A stretch of 36,222 nucleotides of DNA from CAYYNP01 sp964472545 (lineage in GTDB: Bacteria; Planctomycetota; Planctomycetia; Pirellulales; Thermoguttaceae), in assembly GCA_964472545.1 (NCBI GenBank), contig CAYYNP010000067.1:1-36222 (forward strand), given 5' to 3'. The notes under the pieces are model-generated. The model worked only from the letters and a program-made list of their open reading frames with translations. It was not told where the DNA came from and did not search any database. Below, piece after piece: positions 25,901 through 34,213 of the stretch; the stretch's first letter is position 1; the number at the start of each line of letters is the position of its first letter. The position numbers were made by a program, and so were the translations under genes.

Positions 25901-27592
25901 GCCACGTTGGGCAACCTCTACGGCGATTTCATCAAGGCCCGCAGCGACGGAGCGTATCCCGAGTTGACCAGTCCCGTGCAGCGGTACTTCCCCGCCGTGG
26001 GCAATCACGACGGCAACTTCGGCGACTTCACCGGATTCCTCGACTACCTGCACGACAACCCTGCCGGCGACCCTGCCGGCGGCCGTCTGCCCGACGGCGT
26101 ACACACCAGCGAGAAGAACTACTACGATTTCCGCGCCGGGCCGATCCACTTCTTTGTCGTCGACAGCGACTGCGCGTCGACCAACGTGGCCTGCGAACCG
26201 GAACAGATGGCCTGGCTCGAAAGCCGGTTGGCCGCCTCCACGGCCGACTGGAAGTTCGTCTACTTCCACCACGCGCCCTATGTGTCCGGAGGCTACGGCG
26301 GCACGGGCCGGATGCAATGGCCGTTCGGCGAGTGGGGGGCCGGCGTGGTAATTTCCGGGCACAATCACCTTTACGAGCGCATCCACCGCGGCGAGACGAT
26401 CTATTTCGTCAATGGGACCGGCGGGCAGGGACTGTACGAATTCAGCGAGCCGGTCGACGGCAGCGCCGCGCGATACAACGACGACCACGGAGCAATGCGT
26501 ATTTCGGTCGACGACTTGCAGGCGACCTTCGACTTCTTCTCGATCGACGACGGCGCCGGCGGCCAAGACGGCGGACGCCTGATCGATACCTACACCGTCG
26601 ACAATCGGCTGCCGGACTCCGACGGGGCCGTCGATTTCACCGAGTTTCGCGTCGACGTCACCGCAGGCGAATCGCTGCTGATCGAAGCGTTCACGCCTGC
26701 CGGCGGTGCCGGCGAGTTTGCGAATCTGCTGGAACTGTCGGTCGCGTTGATCGATCCGGCCGGCGAAGTCGTGGCCGACGACGCGAACGGGACGTCGGGC
26801 GGACGCAACGCGCGGCTGACGCATACCGCCGTGGTAAGCGGGGCCTACACCGTGCGGGTGGCGGCCGAAAACGACTCGTCGGGGGAATACACCGTGCGGA
26901 TCGGCCGGGAAGCCGGCGTCGTCGGCCGGCACGTCTTCTACAACAACTCGGCGTTTGACGGCGACGATCCGGCCCCCGGCGTGGCCGACGACGCGGCGAT
27001 CGCCGTCGACAAGACGGCCCTATTGCCCGGCGGCGTGGCCGGCTTCAACAACTACACCAACTATGCCTCGGGGATCAACGGGCTGATGATCGACGTGGCC
27101 GGTGCGGCCGTCACGCCGACGGCGGCCGATTTTCTGTTCCACGTGGGTAGCGATGCCGATCCGGCCGACTGGCCCACGGCCGCGGCTCCGGCCACGATCG
27201 ACGTTCGCCCGGGCGCCGGCGTCGGCTGGTCCGACCGCGTCACGCTGACTTGGCCCGACGAGACGATCGCGAACGCATGGCTGAAGGTGACCGTCCTGGG
27301 CGACCGGCTGGGAATGGCCGCAGACGACGTCTTCTACTTCGGCAACGCGGTGGCCGAGGCCGGCAATTCGCCCACCGATACCCACGTCACCGCCACCGAT
27401 CTGCTCTTGGCCCGAAACAACCGCCGCAGCGAGGTCGACCCGGCCGCGGTCGACTTCGCCTACGACTACAACCGCGACGGCCGAGTCGACGTGATCGACG
27501 TGTTGCTGGCCCGCGACGGCTTCACCAACTTTCTCAGCATGCTGCGGCTGCTCGATCTTTCGCAGGCCGATCTGTCGCCAGACGGCCGATAA
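22970..27592 (+). CDS. Giant secreted protein: SdrD B-like, beta-propeller, PPC domains, PAP-like metallophosphatase, dockerin-like end
   Basis: The 1540-residue chain begins with a LEPR-XLL-type motif (ERLEDRRLLS). An SdrD B-like domain (27-118, VYTFEDVPPGEYEVREVTPP) is followed by a lactonase-type propeller (about 122-499, repeated ISPDGxxVY units) and an Ig-like region (524-637). Two PPC-like beta domains (660-760 and 764-895) precede a metallophosphoesterase (924-1194) with D935 in GDMG, D963 in GDTN, N1012-H1013 in GNHD, H1100/H1101 and GHNH at 1130-1133, close to purple acid phosphatases. A third PPC-like domain (1221-1314) is followed by the GRHVFYNNS module with a dockerin-like end (1319-1540, DYNRDGRV). 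The start has only a weak ribosome site. Its substrate is unknown. It stands with the next gene on the same strand. Confidence 0.87.
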   Translation: MRAIRYDQRSRRLQCERLEDRRLLSVVGRTIHDADVNGIHDPDEAGLDGWSIELVDSSSGQVTATSLTAPVDLDENGTIDPATETGVYTFEDVPPGEYEVREVTPPGWAQTFPTFDADRGRLELVQVVDEVLGGADGLTWVVAATVSRDGNHLYAVSTQDDAVVAFDRDADTGRLRVVQVLRDGQAGVEGLDGARSVAISPDGRHVYVGGKDGDAVAAFARDVATGALAFVGSVREDVNGVTGLNGVQAVAISPDGNTVYTAAQFSDALNVFHRNAVSGALTLLQSIRDGQDGADGLNGASSLAVDPDTGDVYVAAVYDHSVAVYRPNPVTGALSFVQVTSDGQDGIEELRGACSVVVGPGGGQVYVAARDDDAITVFRRDVASGELAFEQVVDDGQAGDGQSGNGADDAAPLDRVSSVVASPDGKHLYAAAAHDSALTSFARDPMTGRLTFVEAARNGEDGVHGLNYASSVTISPDGKHVYTTAQHDHSVAVFDRTGVAPRTHRLSIAAGEIIENVNFGNYTLPAPRVVSSSIGNGDVVATGDVTFRATFDEQLRGGPLRPTAVELLGELSGPHEPVFFDYDPGNSTLTVRFADLPEDAFQLTLNSGDGQFEGLTGTDLDGDGTPGGDFVLHFGTDLDVLDAVPFPLPLRPTMPLGSLIYDGYVRAVVAPGGDADRFTIALDAGQTVTVVARGDAAIQPAVMLLDPAGVSLGAATAAAPGEGVVLQAIRAAFSGTYTVALGDSGGGVGGCNARLILNAAAEHESHGGPANDTIATAEYLDGSFTVLGHGPAERSAVLGTAGSDDDWYGFSIDGDQSVQVVLANVGTFGSLTLEWYDGAGKLLDVGEAVDDTTWQIGPFADASADDGPRTCYVRVAGDASVRADYSLLVVRDGVFSLPLAYDNVPNVVDVPLDTTAFGSLGIGLEPEMVFAAVGDMGTGMEAATQVAEMLHGWEPEFVITTGDTNTINPVPGDPSWTATLGNLYGDFIKARSDGAYPELTSPVQRYFPAVGNHDGNFGDFTGFLDYLHDNPAGDPAGGRLPDGVHTSEKNYYDFRAGPIHFFVVDSDCASTNVACEPEQMAWLESRLAASTADWKFVYFHHAPYVSGGYGGTGRMQWPFGEWGAGVVISGHNHLYERIHRGETIYFVNGTGGQGLYEFSEPVDGSAARYNDDHGAMRISVDDLQATFDFFSIDDGAGGQDGGRLIDTYTVDNRLPDSDGAVDFTEFRVDVTAGESLLIEAFTPAGGAGEFANLLELSVALIDPAGEVVADDANGTSGGRNARLTHTAVVSGAYTVRVAAENDSSGEYTVRIGREAGVVGRHVFYNNSAFDGDDPAPGVADDAAIAVDKTALLPGGVAGFNNYTNYASGINGLMIDVAGAAVTPTAADFLFHVGSDADPADWPTAAAPATIDVRPGAGVGWSDRVTLTWPDETIANAWLKVTVLGDRLGMAADDVFYFGNAVAEAGNSPTDTHVTATDLLLARNNRRSEVDPAAVDFAYDYNRDGRVDVIDVLLARDGFTNFLSMLRLLDLSQADLSPDGR

Positions 27593-27739
27593 GTTGCACT
27601 TTTGGCAGTCTCGGTCATAATAAATGGCTGGGTGGGGCGGTATGCGCGTCCAAACCGGACCGACTCGTCACATCAACGGCGCCGAGCGTCGTCCTTTGCC
27701 GGGCAAGAGGACGCTGCTTTCACGGAGCGAGAAGCGACT

Positions 27740-30700
27740 ATGGGCCACCAGCCTTTACGACTTGCGCGATCCCTTTCGGCCGAGCGGCTCGAGCCGCGGG
27801 TCGTGCTCAGCGGCACCTCGTTGGTGATCAACGAGTTCATGGCCGACAACGACACGATCCTCGCCGACGTCGACGGCGACTATTCCGACTGGATCGAAAT
27901 CCACAATCCGACCGATCGAGCCGTCGACCTCGACGGCTGGCACTTGACCGACGCTGCCGGCGAATTGACCAAGTGGGAGTTTCCGGCCCGGTCTATTCTG
28001 CCCGGCGAGTTCCTGCTGGTCTTCGCCTCCGACAAAGACCGCACCGATCCCGACGCCGAACTGCACACCAACTTCAAACTCGGCAGCAGCGAATACCTGG
28101 CCCTGGTCGAACCGGACGGGGTGACGATTTCACATCATTTCGCGCCGGCGTATCCCGGGCAGTCGTCCGACGTTTCCTACGGGCTGAGCCGGGGTATTCG
28201 GCGGGTGCTGTTGGACGCGGGAGCCGAGTTGGCCTATCGCGTGCCCACCGCGGCCGACGAACCGCTGGGCGACACCTGGAACACCGCCAGCTTCGACGAC
28301 ACGCCGTGGAACCCGATCGAGGAAAAGTCGCCGCTGTTGATCACCGAAGTCGGTACCGAAGATCCCGACTTCGTCGAGATCCAAAACGTCACCGCCGGGT
28401 TGATCGAGACGGCCGGCTGGGTGGTGGCGGTCAACGACGGGGTCCGGGCGAACGTCAACTCGATGCATGCGTTCTGGGAGTTGCCCGAGTGGATCGGACC
28501 GCAAGACGTCCTCTATCGCCACGACGACCCGAACACGCCGGAGAACTTCTGGGGCGAAGAGATCTCCTGGCGGACGGTCGGTACCGGTTGGGTGATGGTC
28601 GTCGACGCCGACGGCGGCGTGGTCGATTCGGTCGTCTGGGGATATCCGCCGGAGTATCTCGACGGCCTGAACCTCTCGATCAACGGGCAGACGATCACCG
28701 TGGAGGATCTGGACAACGATCAGATCATTACGTCCGGGGGAACGTCGGCCAATTCGCTGCAACGGCAGGGCGACATGGACCGCGATCGGGCTTCCGACTG
28801 GCAATACACCGTGCCGCCGTCGCCCGGCAGCGCCAACGCGGGGATCGAGTTGCCGTTCGCCATGCCCAGTGCGCCGACCGGCGGTGTGGGGTTCAGTTCG
28901 GCCGGAGGTGCCGAGTTCGACGCGTCGATCGAATCGGACGTGCGCGGAGAAATGCACGGCCAAAACGCCTCGCTGTGGACGCGAATCCCGCTGCAGATCG
29001 ACGACCCGGACCAGTTCGGCACGCTCGAGTTGCACGTGCAATACAACGACGGCTTTGTGGCCTATCTCAACGGGCAACGGATCGCCGCCCGCAACGCGCC
29101 CGGCGTGCCACTGTGGAACTCCTCGGCCACGGACCGCCGTAGCGTTGCCGAGTCGTTGGTCTACGATGAGATCAACGTCACCAGCTATCTCCCGGCGCTG
29201 CAGCCCGGCCTCAACGTGTTGGCAATCCACGGGCTGAACTACGATGCGTCGGACGAGAACTTCCTGATCTCGGCCAAGCTGACCGCGACCAGCTATCGGG
29301 CGGCCGAGCAGTTCTTCACGTCGCCCACGCCCGGCGAGGCTAACTCGGCCGGCTTCATCGTGATCAACGAAGCACACTACGACCCGGCCGACAACACGCA
29401 ACGGGCCGAGTTCATCGAACTCCATAACACTACTCCCGACACGATCGACCTTTCCGGTTGGCGGTTCGACGACGGGGTGCGTTTCACGTTCCCCGAGGGG
29501 ACCACATTGGACGGCGGGCGCTACCTGGTCGTGGCGGAACATCCGACGACGATCAAGTCGGTCTACGGCATCGACGCCTTGGGGCCCTGGATCGGCGGGC
29601 TGGGCAACGACGGCGAGCGGATCTTGTTGATCGACGAACTGGAGCACGAGCAGGACCGGGTGAGGTACAAGGACGAGTTCCCCTGGCCGGTCGCGGCCCG
29701 CGGCGGCGGCAGTTCGATGGAGTTGATCCATCCGGCGCTGGACAACGACCTGGGCGGAAGCTGGCGGCCGTCGGGGTATAACACGTTGACGAAACCCGGC
29801 GGCACGATCACGGCGGCCAACGCGCGCCCCACGCCCGGGCGGCGCAACAGCGTCTACGCGACGGAATCTCCGCCGCAGATCCGCCAGGTTCTGCACGATC
29901 CGGTGCAACCCGCCGTCACCGACTCGGTGACGATCACCGCCAAGGTCACCGACGGCGAGGGCGTCGGCAGCGTGGTGCTGGCGTATCAGGTCGTCGAGCC
30001 GGGCGACTACGTCGGTATTGCCGACAACCGCTACACGAACCCTGCGTATTGGACGACCGTGGCCATGGCCGACGACGGCCAACACGGCGACGGCGCCGCC
30101 AACGACGACGTCTACGGCGTGGTGTTGCCGCCGGCGGCCGCCACCAACCGCAGCCTGGTGCGTTACCGGATCACGGCCGACGACACGGCCGGCCGGTCGA
30201 TCACCGCGCCGCACATGGACGACTCGCAGCCGAACTTCGCCTATTTCGTCTACGACGGCGTGCCCTCCTGGACCGGCGCCGATCGGCCCGGCTCGACTGC
30301 GCCGGTCACTTTCGACGCCGACGTAATGGGCCAACTGCCGGCCTATCACCTGATCGCCGACGCGGACGACGTGATCAAGTGCCAGTATAACAACCAGTAT
30401 CAAGAACACCGCTTTCGCGGCACCATGGTCTATGCCGGCGAGGTCTACGACCACATCGAATATCGCGTCCGCGGTGAGTTCTCCACGTACGTCTCGGGCA
30501 AGAACAAGTGGAAGTTCTTCTTCAACCGCTCTCACGCTTTCCAGGCACGCAACATCTACGGGCAGCCGTACGCCGAATCGTGGCGGACGATGAACTTCGT
30601 GGCCGCGTCGACGCCCTGGATGCCGGTGAATCGCGGCATGGCGGGCATCGGCGAGTCGCTCGCTTACGCGCTGTTCGACTTGGCCGGCGTGCCCAGTTCA

Positions 30701-33700
30701 CGCATGAACCCGCTGCAGTTTCGTGTGATCGACGGTGCCGTGGAGGCCAATCCGGCCAATCAATATGAGGGCGATCTGTGGGGGCTTTACTGGACGCTGG
30801 AACACCCCGACGGCCGCTTTCTCGACGAACGCAGCTTGCCCGACGGAAACGTCTACAAGATCGAAGGCGGCCGCGGCGACAAGAAGCACCAAGGGGCGAC
30901 CCAGACAACCAGCACCTCGGATGTCTCCTCGTTTATGAGCGCCTACGGCCGTAGCCAGTCGATCGGCTGGTGGCGGGCCAACGTCGACCTCGATACGTAC
31001 TACTCGTTTAGAGGCGTCGGCCGCGAAATCAACAACATGGATATTCGCGAAGGCTGGAACGTCTACTACTACCACAACTCCGCGACCGACTCCTGGGTGC
31101 CGATCCCCTGGGACCTGGACATGCTTTACGCCCCCACCACGCACTGGAGCGGCGTAATCAACATGCAGAACGCGATCAAGCAGCATGCAGAACTCAACCG
31201 CGAGTACCAGGCCCGCGGGCGGGAGTTGCAGGATCTGCTCTTCACCGAGGACCAGTTGGCCCTGCTGATCGGCGAGTATGCCGCGGCGGTCAACCCACCG
31301 GGCGAGCCGTGGACCATGGTCGACGTCGATCAGTTCATGTGGAACTACCATCCGCGGACCGCCGGCTCGCACCGCGGGGCCTTCTACCGCAACCCGGCCG
31401 ATTCCGACCCCTGGAATCCCGTCGTGTCGCGTACGCTGGTCTCGGCCGATCACGAAGGCATGGCCCAGTGGATTCTCGATTTCATGCAGGCCGCGCCGGG
31501 CGGGGGGAGTTCGCCGCCGGCCTACGGCTACAACTTCCTTTCACGGGAGTCGACCGACGCGGCCATCCCCGACACGCCCACCGTCGCCTACGCCGGTTCG
31601 CCCGGTTTTCCGCTGAACGATCTTGCGTTTCAAACCACCGCCTTCGAGGATCCCCAGGGCGATCAGACGTTCGGCGCCATGCAGTGGCGCGTGGCCGAGG
31701 TGACCGATCCGGACGCCCCGGCCTACGATCCGGACCTTTCGCCGGTCTATGAAATCGACGCGGTTTGGGAAAGCCCCGAGTTGACCACGTTCGGCGATTT
31801 GATGCACGTGCCCGGCGGGGCGTTGGAGCTTGGCCACACGTACCGCGCCCGCGTGCGGATGCAGGACGAGACGGGCCGTTGGAGTCATTGGTCGGATCCG
31901 GTCGAGTTCACCACGGCCGCGCCGACCGTTCCGGTGCTCGACGCGCTGAAGATCACCGAGGTCATGTACCACCCACTCGACCCCACGCCGGCCGAATTGG
32001 CCCAGAGCCCGCACGCGGTGGCTGACGACTTCGAGTTCATCGAATTGCAGAACACGTCCAACGCCCCGCTCGACCTGCCCGGCTTCGAGTTCACCGACGG
32101 CGTCGACTTAGAGTTCACCTTCGATGCCGCTGCGACGTTGGCGCCCGGCGGCTACGCGGTGGTAGTCCGCGATCCGGCCGCGTTTGCGCTGCGCTACGGC
32201 GACGAGGTGAACGTCGCCGGCACGTATCAGGGCGGCCTGAAGAACGACGGTGAGTGGGTTACTCTGTTGGATCCCTACGGGCGCACCGTTCACGAATTCG
32301 CCTACAACGACACCGGCGGCTGGTCGGGCCGGGCCGACGGCAAGGGGGCTTCGCTAGAGGTGATCGACCCCGACGGCGACTACGCCGATCCGGACACCTG
32401 GCGTGCCAGTGTGGCCTTTGGCGGCACGCCCGGTGGCGAGCCCGCGGCCGATCCCGGCGTGGTGATCAGCGAAGTGCTCACGCGAACCGACGCCCCGGCG
32501 GTCGACGCGATCGAGTTGCACAACCCGACCGTCGCGCCGATCGACGTCGGCGGCTGGTATCTCAGCGACGACTGGGGCATGTCCGGCAACCCGCGCAACG
32601 ACGACTACGAGAAGTTCCGAATTCCCGACGACACGGTGATTCCCGCCGGCGGTTTCACGGTCTTCTACGAGGGCCGCTTCGAGGACGGTGCGTTGGCGGT
32701 CGATCAGGCCACCGAGTTCGGCGGCCTCGGCGCGAAGGATTTTGCGCTCAACGGCGCCGAGGGCGACGACGTTTGGCTGATCGCTACCGACCCGGCCGGC
32801 AACGCGGCCCGGTTCGCCGATCACGTCGAGTTTCCCGCGGCGGTCGAGGGCGAGTCGTTCGGGCGCGTCGGCGACGTGGGCAAGCTGGCTCCCATGGCGG
32901 CGACCACGCTGGGCGAGCCGAATGCCGCCCCGCGTATCGGTTCGGTCGTGATTAGCGAGGTCATGTACCAACAGGGCGACGACGGCGTCGAGGATTGGAA
33001 CGCGCCGGACGACAGCCTGGAGTTCATCGAACTGCACAACACGGCCGACGTGACCGTGGAGCTGTTCGACCCGGCCGACCGGGCGCAGACCTGGCGATTC
33101 GCGAACGTGGGGTTCAGCTTTCCCGGGGGCGTGTCGATGGCCCCCGGCGAAACGCTGCTGGTGGTGCCCGGCGACCCGGACGACTTCGAGTTGAAGTACG
33201 CCGTGGCGCCGGGTGTTCGGATATTCGGGCCCTACTCGGGCGTGTTGGACAATAGCGGCGAGCGGCTGCGGCTGATGCGGCCGGTGGCGCCGTCGGCGGC
33301 CGTTCCGCACGTCGTGCCGTACGTGATCGAGGACGAGGTCGACTACGAACCCGACGGCGCCTGGCCGGCGACCGACCCGCAATTGGACCCGCCTGAGGGG
33401 GCCAAGTCGCTGCAGCGCACCGCGGGCGACGCGTGGGGCGACGACCCCGGTAGTTGGATCGCCGATGTTCCCACGCCGGGCGAGGTGCCCTGGGCGGCAA
33501 CGACTCCGCGCGTGGTCGGCCGGCACGTCTTCTACAACAACTCCGCGTTCGACGGCAACGACCCGGCGGCCGGCGTGGCCGACGACGCGGCAATTGCCCC
33601 CGACAAGCAGGCCCTGCGGCCGGGCGAGGGCGCGGCGCTGGCCAACTACACCAGCTACAGCCTGGGGCTCAACGGCGTGATGATCGACGTGGCCGACGCC

Positions 33701-34162
33701 GCCGTCGCGATCACGCCCGAAGCGTTTCGCTTCCGCGGCGGCAACGGCAACCCTGCCACGTGGTCGGACGCAACGGCACCGACGTCGTTTACCGTTCGCG
33801 CCGGCGCCGGTATCGCCGGGTCGGATCGCGTGACGTTGATCTGGGACGATCACACGATCAAGGGCCGGTGGCTCGAGGTGACGGTCGTCGGCAGCGAGTT
33901 GGGCATGGCCGAAGACGACGTCTTCGCTTTCGGCAACGCCGTGGCCGAGGCCGGCAACTCGCCCACCAACGCCCAGGTTACGACCACCGACCTGCTGCTG
34001 GCGCGGAACAACCCGCGCAACTTCCTCCAACCTGCCGAGATCGACTTCGCCTACGACTACAATCGCGACCAGCGCGTCAGCGCCACCGACGTGCTCTTGG
34101 CGCGGAACAATCAGACGAACTTCCTCACCGCACTGGCGCTGATCGATCTGCCGGGCGGATAG
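27740..34162 (+). CDS. Giant secreted lamin-tail-domain / CotH protein with dockerin-like end
   Basis: The 2140-residue protein starts with the clearest LEPR-XLL motif in the window (ERLEPRVVLSGT). Six lamin-tail-like domains, each beginning INEFM, ITEV, INEAHY or ISEV and containing FIELHN, lie near 28-131, 198-287, 540-704, 1402-1520, 1572-1720 and 1734-1850. A galactose-binding-like sandwich lies at about 374-519. A CotH domain (866-1254) carries the family motif WVPIPWDLDM near 1123-1132; CotH proteins are atypical kinases that phosphorylate spore-coat and secreted proteins. An Fn3-like region (1278-1395) and the shared GRHVFYNNS module with dockerin-like loops (1927-2140) complete it. 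I choose ATG 27740, since the motif comes soon after; the frame is open from 27602. The 147-base leader holds a weak -10-like CATAAT at 27616. Confidence 0.88.
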   Translation: MGHQPLRLARSLSAERLEPRVVLSGTSLVINEFMADNDTILADVDGDYSDWIEIHNPTDRAVDLDGWHLTDAAGELTKWEFPARSILPGEFLLVFASDKDRTDPDAELHTNFKLGSSEYLALVEPDGVTISHHFAPAYPGQSSDVSYGLSRGIRRVLLDAGAELAYRVPTAADEPLGDTWNTASFDDTPWNPIEEKSPLLITEVGTEDPDFVEIQNVTAGLIETAGWVVAVNDGVRANVNSMHAFWELPEWIGPQDVLYRHDDPNTPENFWGEEISWRTVGTGWVMVVDADGGVVDSVVWGYPPEYLDGLNLSINGQTITVEDLDNDQIITSGGTSANSLQRQGDMDRDRASDWQYTVPPSPGSANAGIELPFAMPSAPTGGVGFSSAGGAEFDASIESDVRGEMHGQNASLWTRIPLQIDDPDQFGTLELHVQYNDGFVAYLNGQRIAARNAPGVPLWNSSATDRRSVAESLVYDEINVTSYLPALQPGLNVLAIHGLNYDASDENFLISAKLTATSYRAAEQFFTSPTPGEANSAGFIVINEAHYDPADNTQRAEFIELHNTTPDTIDLSGWRFDDGVRFTFPEGTTLDGGRYLVVAEHPTTIKSVYGIDALGPWIGGLGNDGERILLIDELEHEQDRVRYKDEFPWPVAARGGGSSMELIHPALDNDLGGSWRPSGYNTLTKPGGTITAANARPTPGRRNSVYATESPPQIRQVLHDPVQPAVTDSVTITAKVTDGEGVGSVVLAYQVVEPGDYVGIADNRYTNPAYWTTVAMADDGQHGDGAANDDVYGVVLPPAAATNRSLVRYRITADDTAGRSITAPHMDDSQPNFAYFVYDGVPSWTGADRPGSTAPVTFDADVMGQLPAYHLIADADDVIKCQYNNQYQEHRFRGTMVYAGEVYDHIEYRVRGEFSTYVSGKNKWKFFFNRSHAFQARNIYGQPYAESWRTMNFVAASTPWMPVNRGMAGIGESLAYALFDLAGVPSSRMNPLQFRVIDGAVEANPANQYEGDLWGLYWTLEHPDGRFLDERSLPDGNVYKIEGGRGDKKHQGATQTTSTSDVSSFMSAYGRSQSIGWWRANVDLDTYYSFRGVGREINNMDIREGWNVYYYHNSATDSWVPIPWDLDMLYAPTTHWSGVINMQNAIKQHAELNREYQARGRELQDLLFTEDQLALLIGEYAAAVNPPGEPWTMVDVDQFMWNYHPRTAGSHRGAFYRNPADSDPWNPVVSRTLVSADHEGMAQWILDFMQAAPGGGSSPPAYGYNFLSRESTDAAIPDTPTVAYAGSPGFPLNDLAFQTTAFEDPQGDQTFGAMQWRVAEVTDPDAPAYDPDLSPVYEIDAVWESPELTTFGDLMHVPGGALELGHTYRARVRMQDETGRWSHWSDPVEFTTAAPTVPVLDALKITEVMYHPLDPTPAELAQSPHAVADDFEFIELQNTSNAPLDLPGFEFTDGVDLEFTFDAAATLAPGGYAVVVRDPAAFALRYGDEVNVAGTYQGGLKNDGEWVTLLDPYGRTVHEFAYNDTGGWSGRADGKGASLEVIDPDGDYADPDTWRASVAFGGTPGGEPAADPGVVISEVLTRTDAPAVDAIELHNPTVAPIDVGGWYLSDDWGMSGNPRNDDYEKFRIPDDTVIPAGGFTVFYEGRFEDGALAVDQATEFGGLGAKDFALNGAEGDDVWLIATDPAGNAARFADHVEFPAAVEGESFGRVGDVGKLAPMAATTLGEPNAAPRIGSVVISEVMYQQGDDGVEDWNAPDDSLEFIELHNTADVTVELFDPADRAQTWRFANVGFSFPGGVSMAPGETLLVVPGDPDDFELKYAVAPGVRIFGPYSGVLDNSGERLRLMRPVAPSAAVPHVVPYVIEDEVDYEPDGAWPATDPQLDPPEGAKSLQRTAGDAWGDDPGSWIADVPTPGEVPWAATTPRVVGRHVFYNNSAFDGNDPAAGVADDAAIAPDKQALRPGEGAALANYTSYSLGLNGVMIDVADAAVAITPEAFRFRGGNGNPATWSDATAPTSFTVRAGAGIAGSDRVTLIWDDHTIKGRWLEVTVVGSELGMAEDDVFAFGNAVAEAGNSPTNAQVTTTDLLLARNNPRNFLQPAEIDFAYDYNRDQRVSATDVLLARNNQTNFLTALALIDLPGG

Positions 34163-34213
34163 ACGGTGCCAGCCGCAGACCGAGGATCGCTCGACGTCGC
34201 CGCTTCGCCGGGG

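Noticed and set aside
22883..26932. Very long open frame on the minus strand opposite the 1540-residue protein
   Set aside because: Its translation is Arg/His/Val-rich without motifs, while the plus strand has clear domains; long antisense frames are expected at this GC content.
27594..27621. Promoter before the lamin-tail/CotH gene
   Set aside because: CATAAT at 27616 is a fair -10, but no -35 lies at a proper distance; too weak to call.
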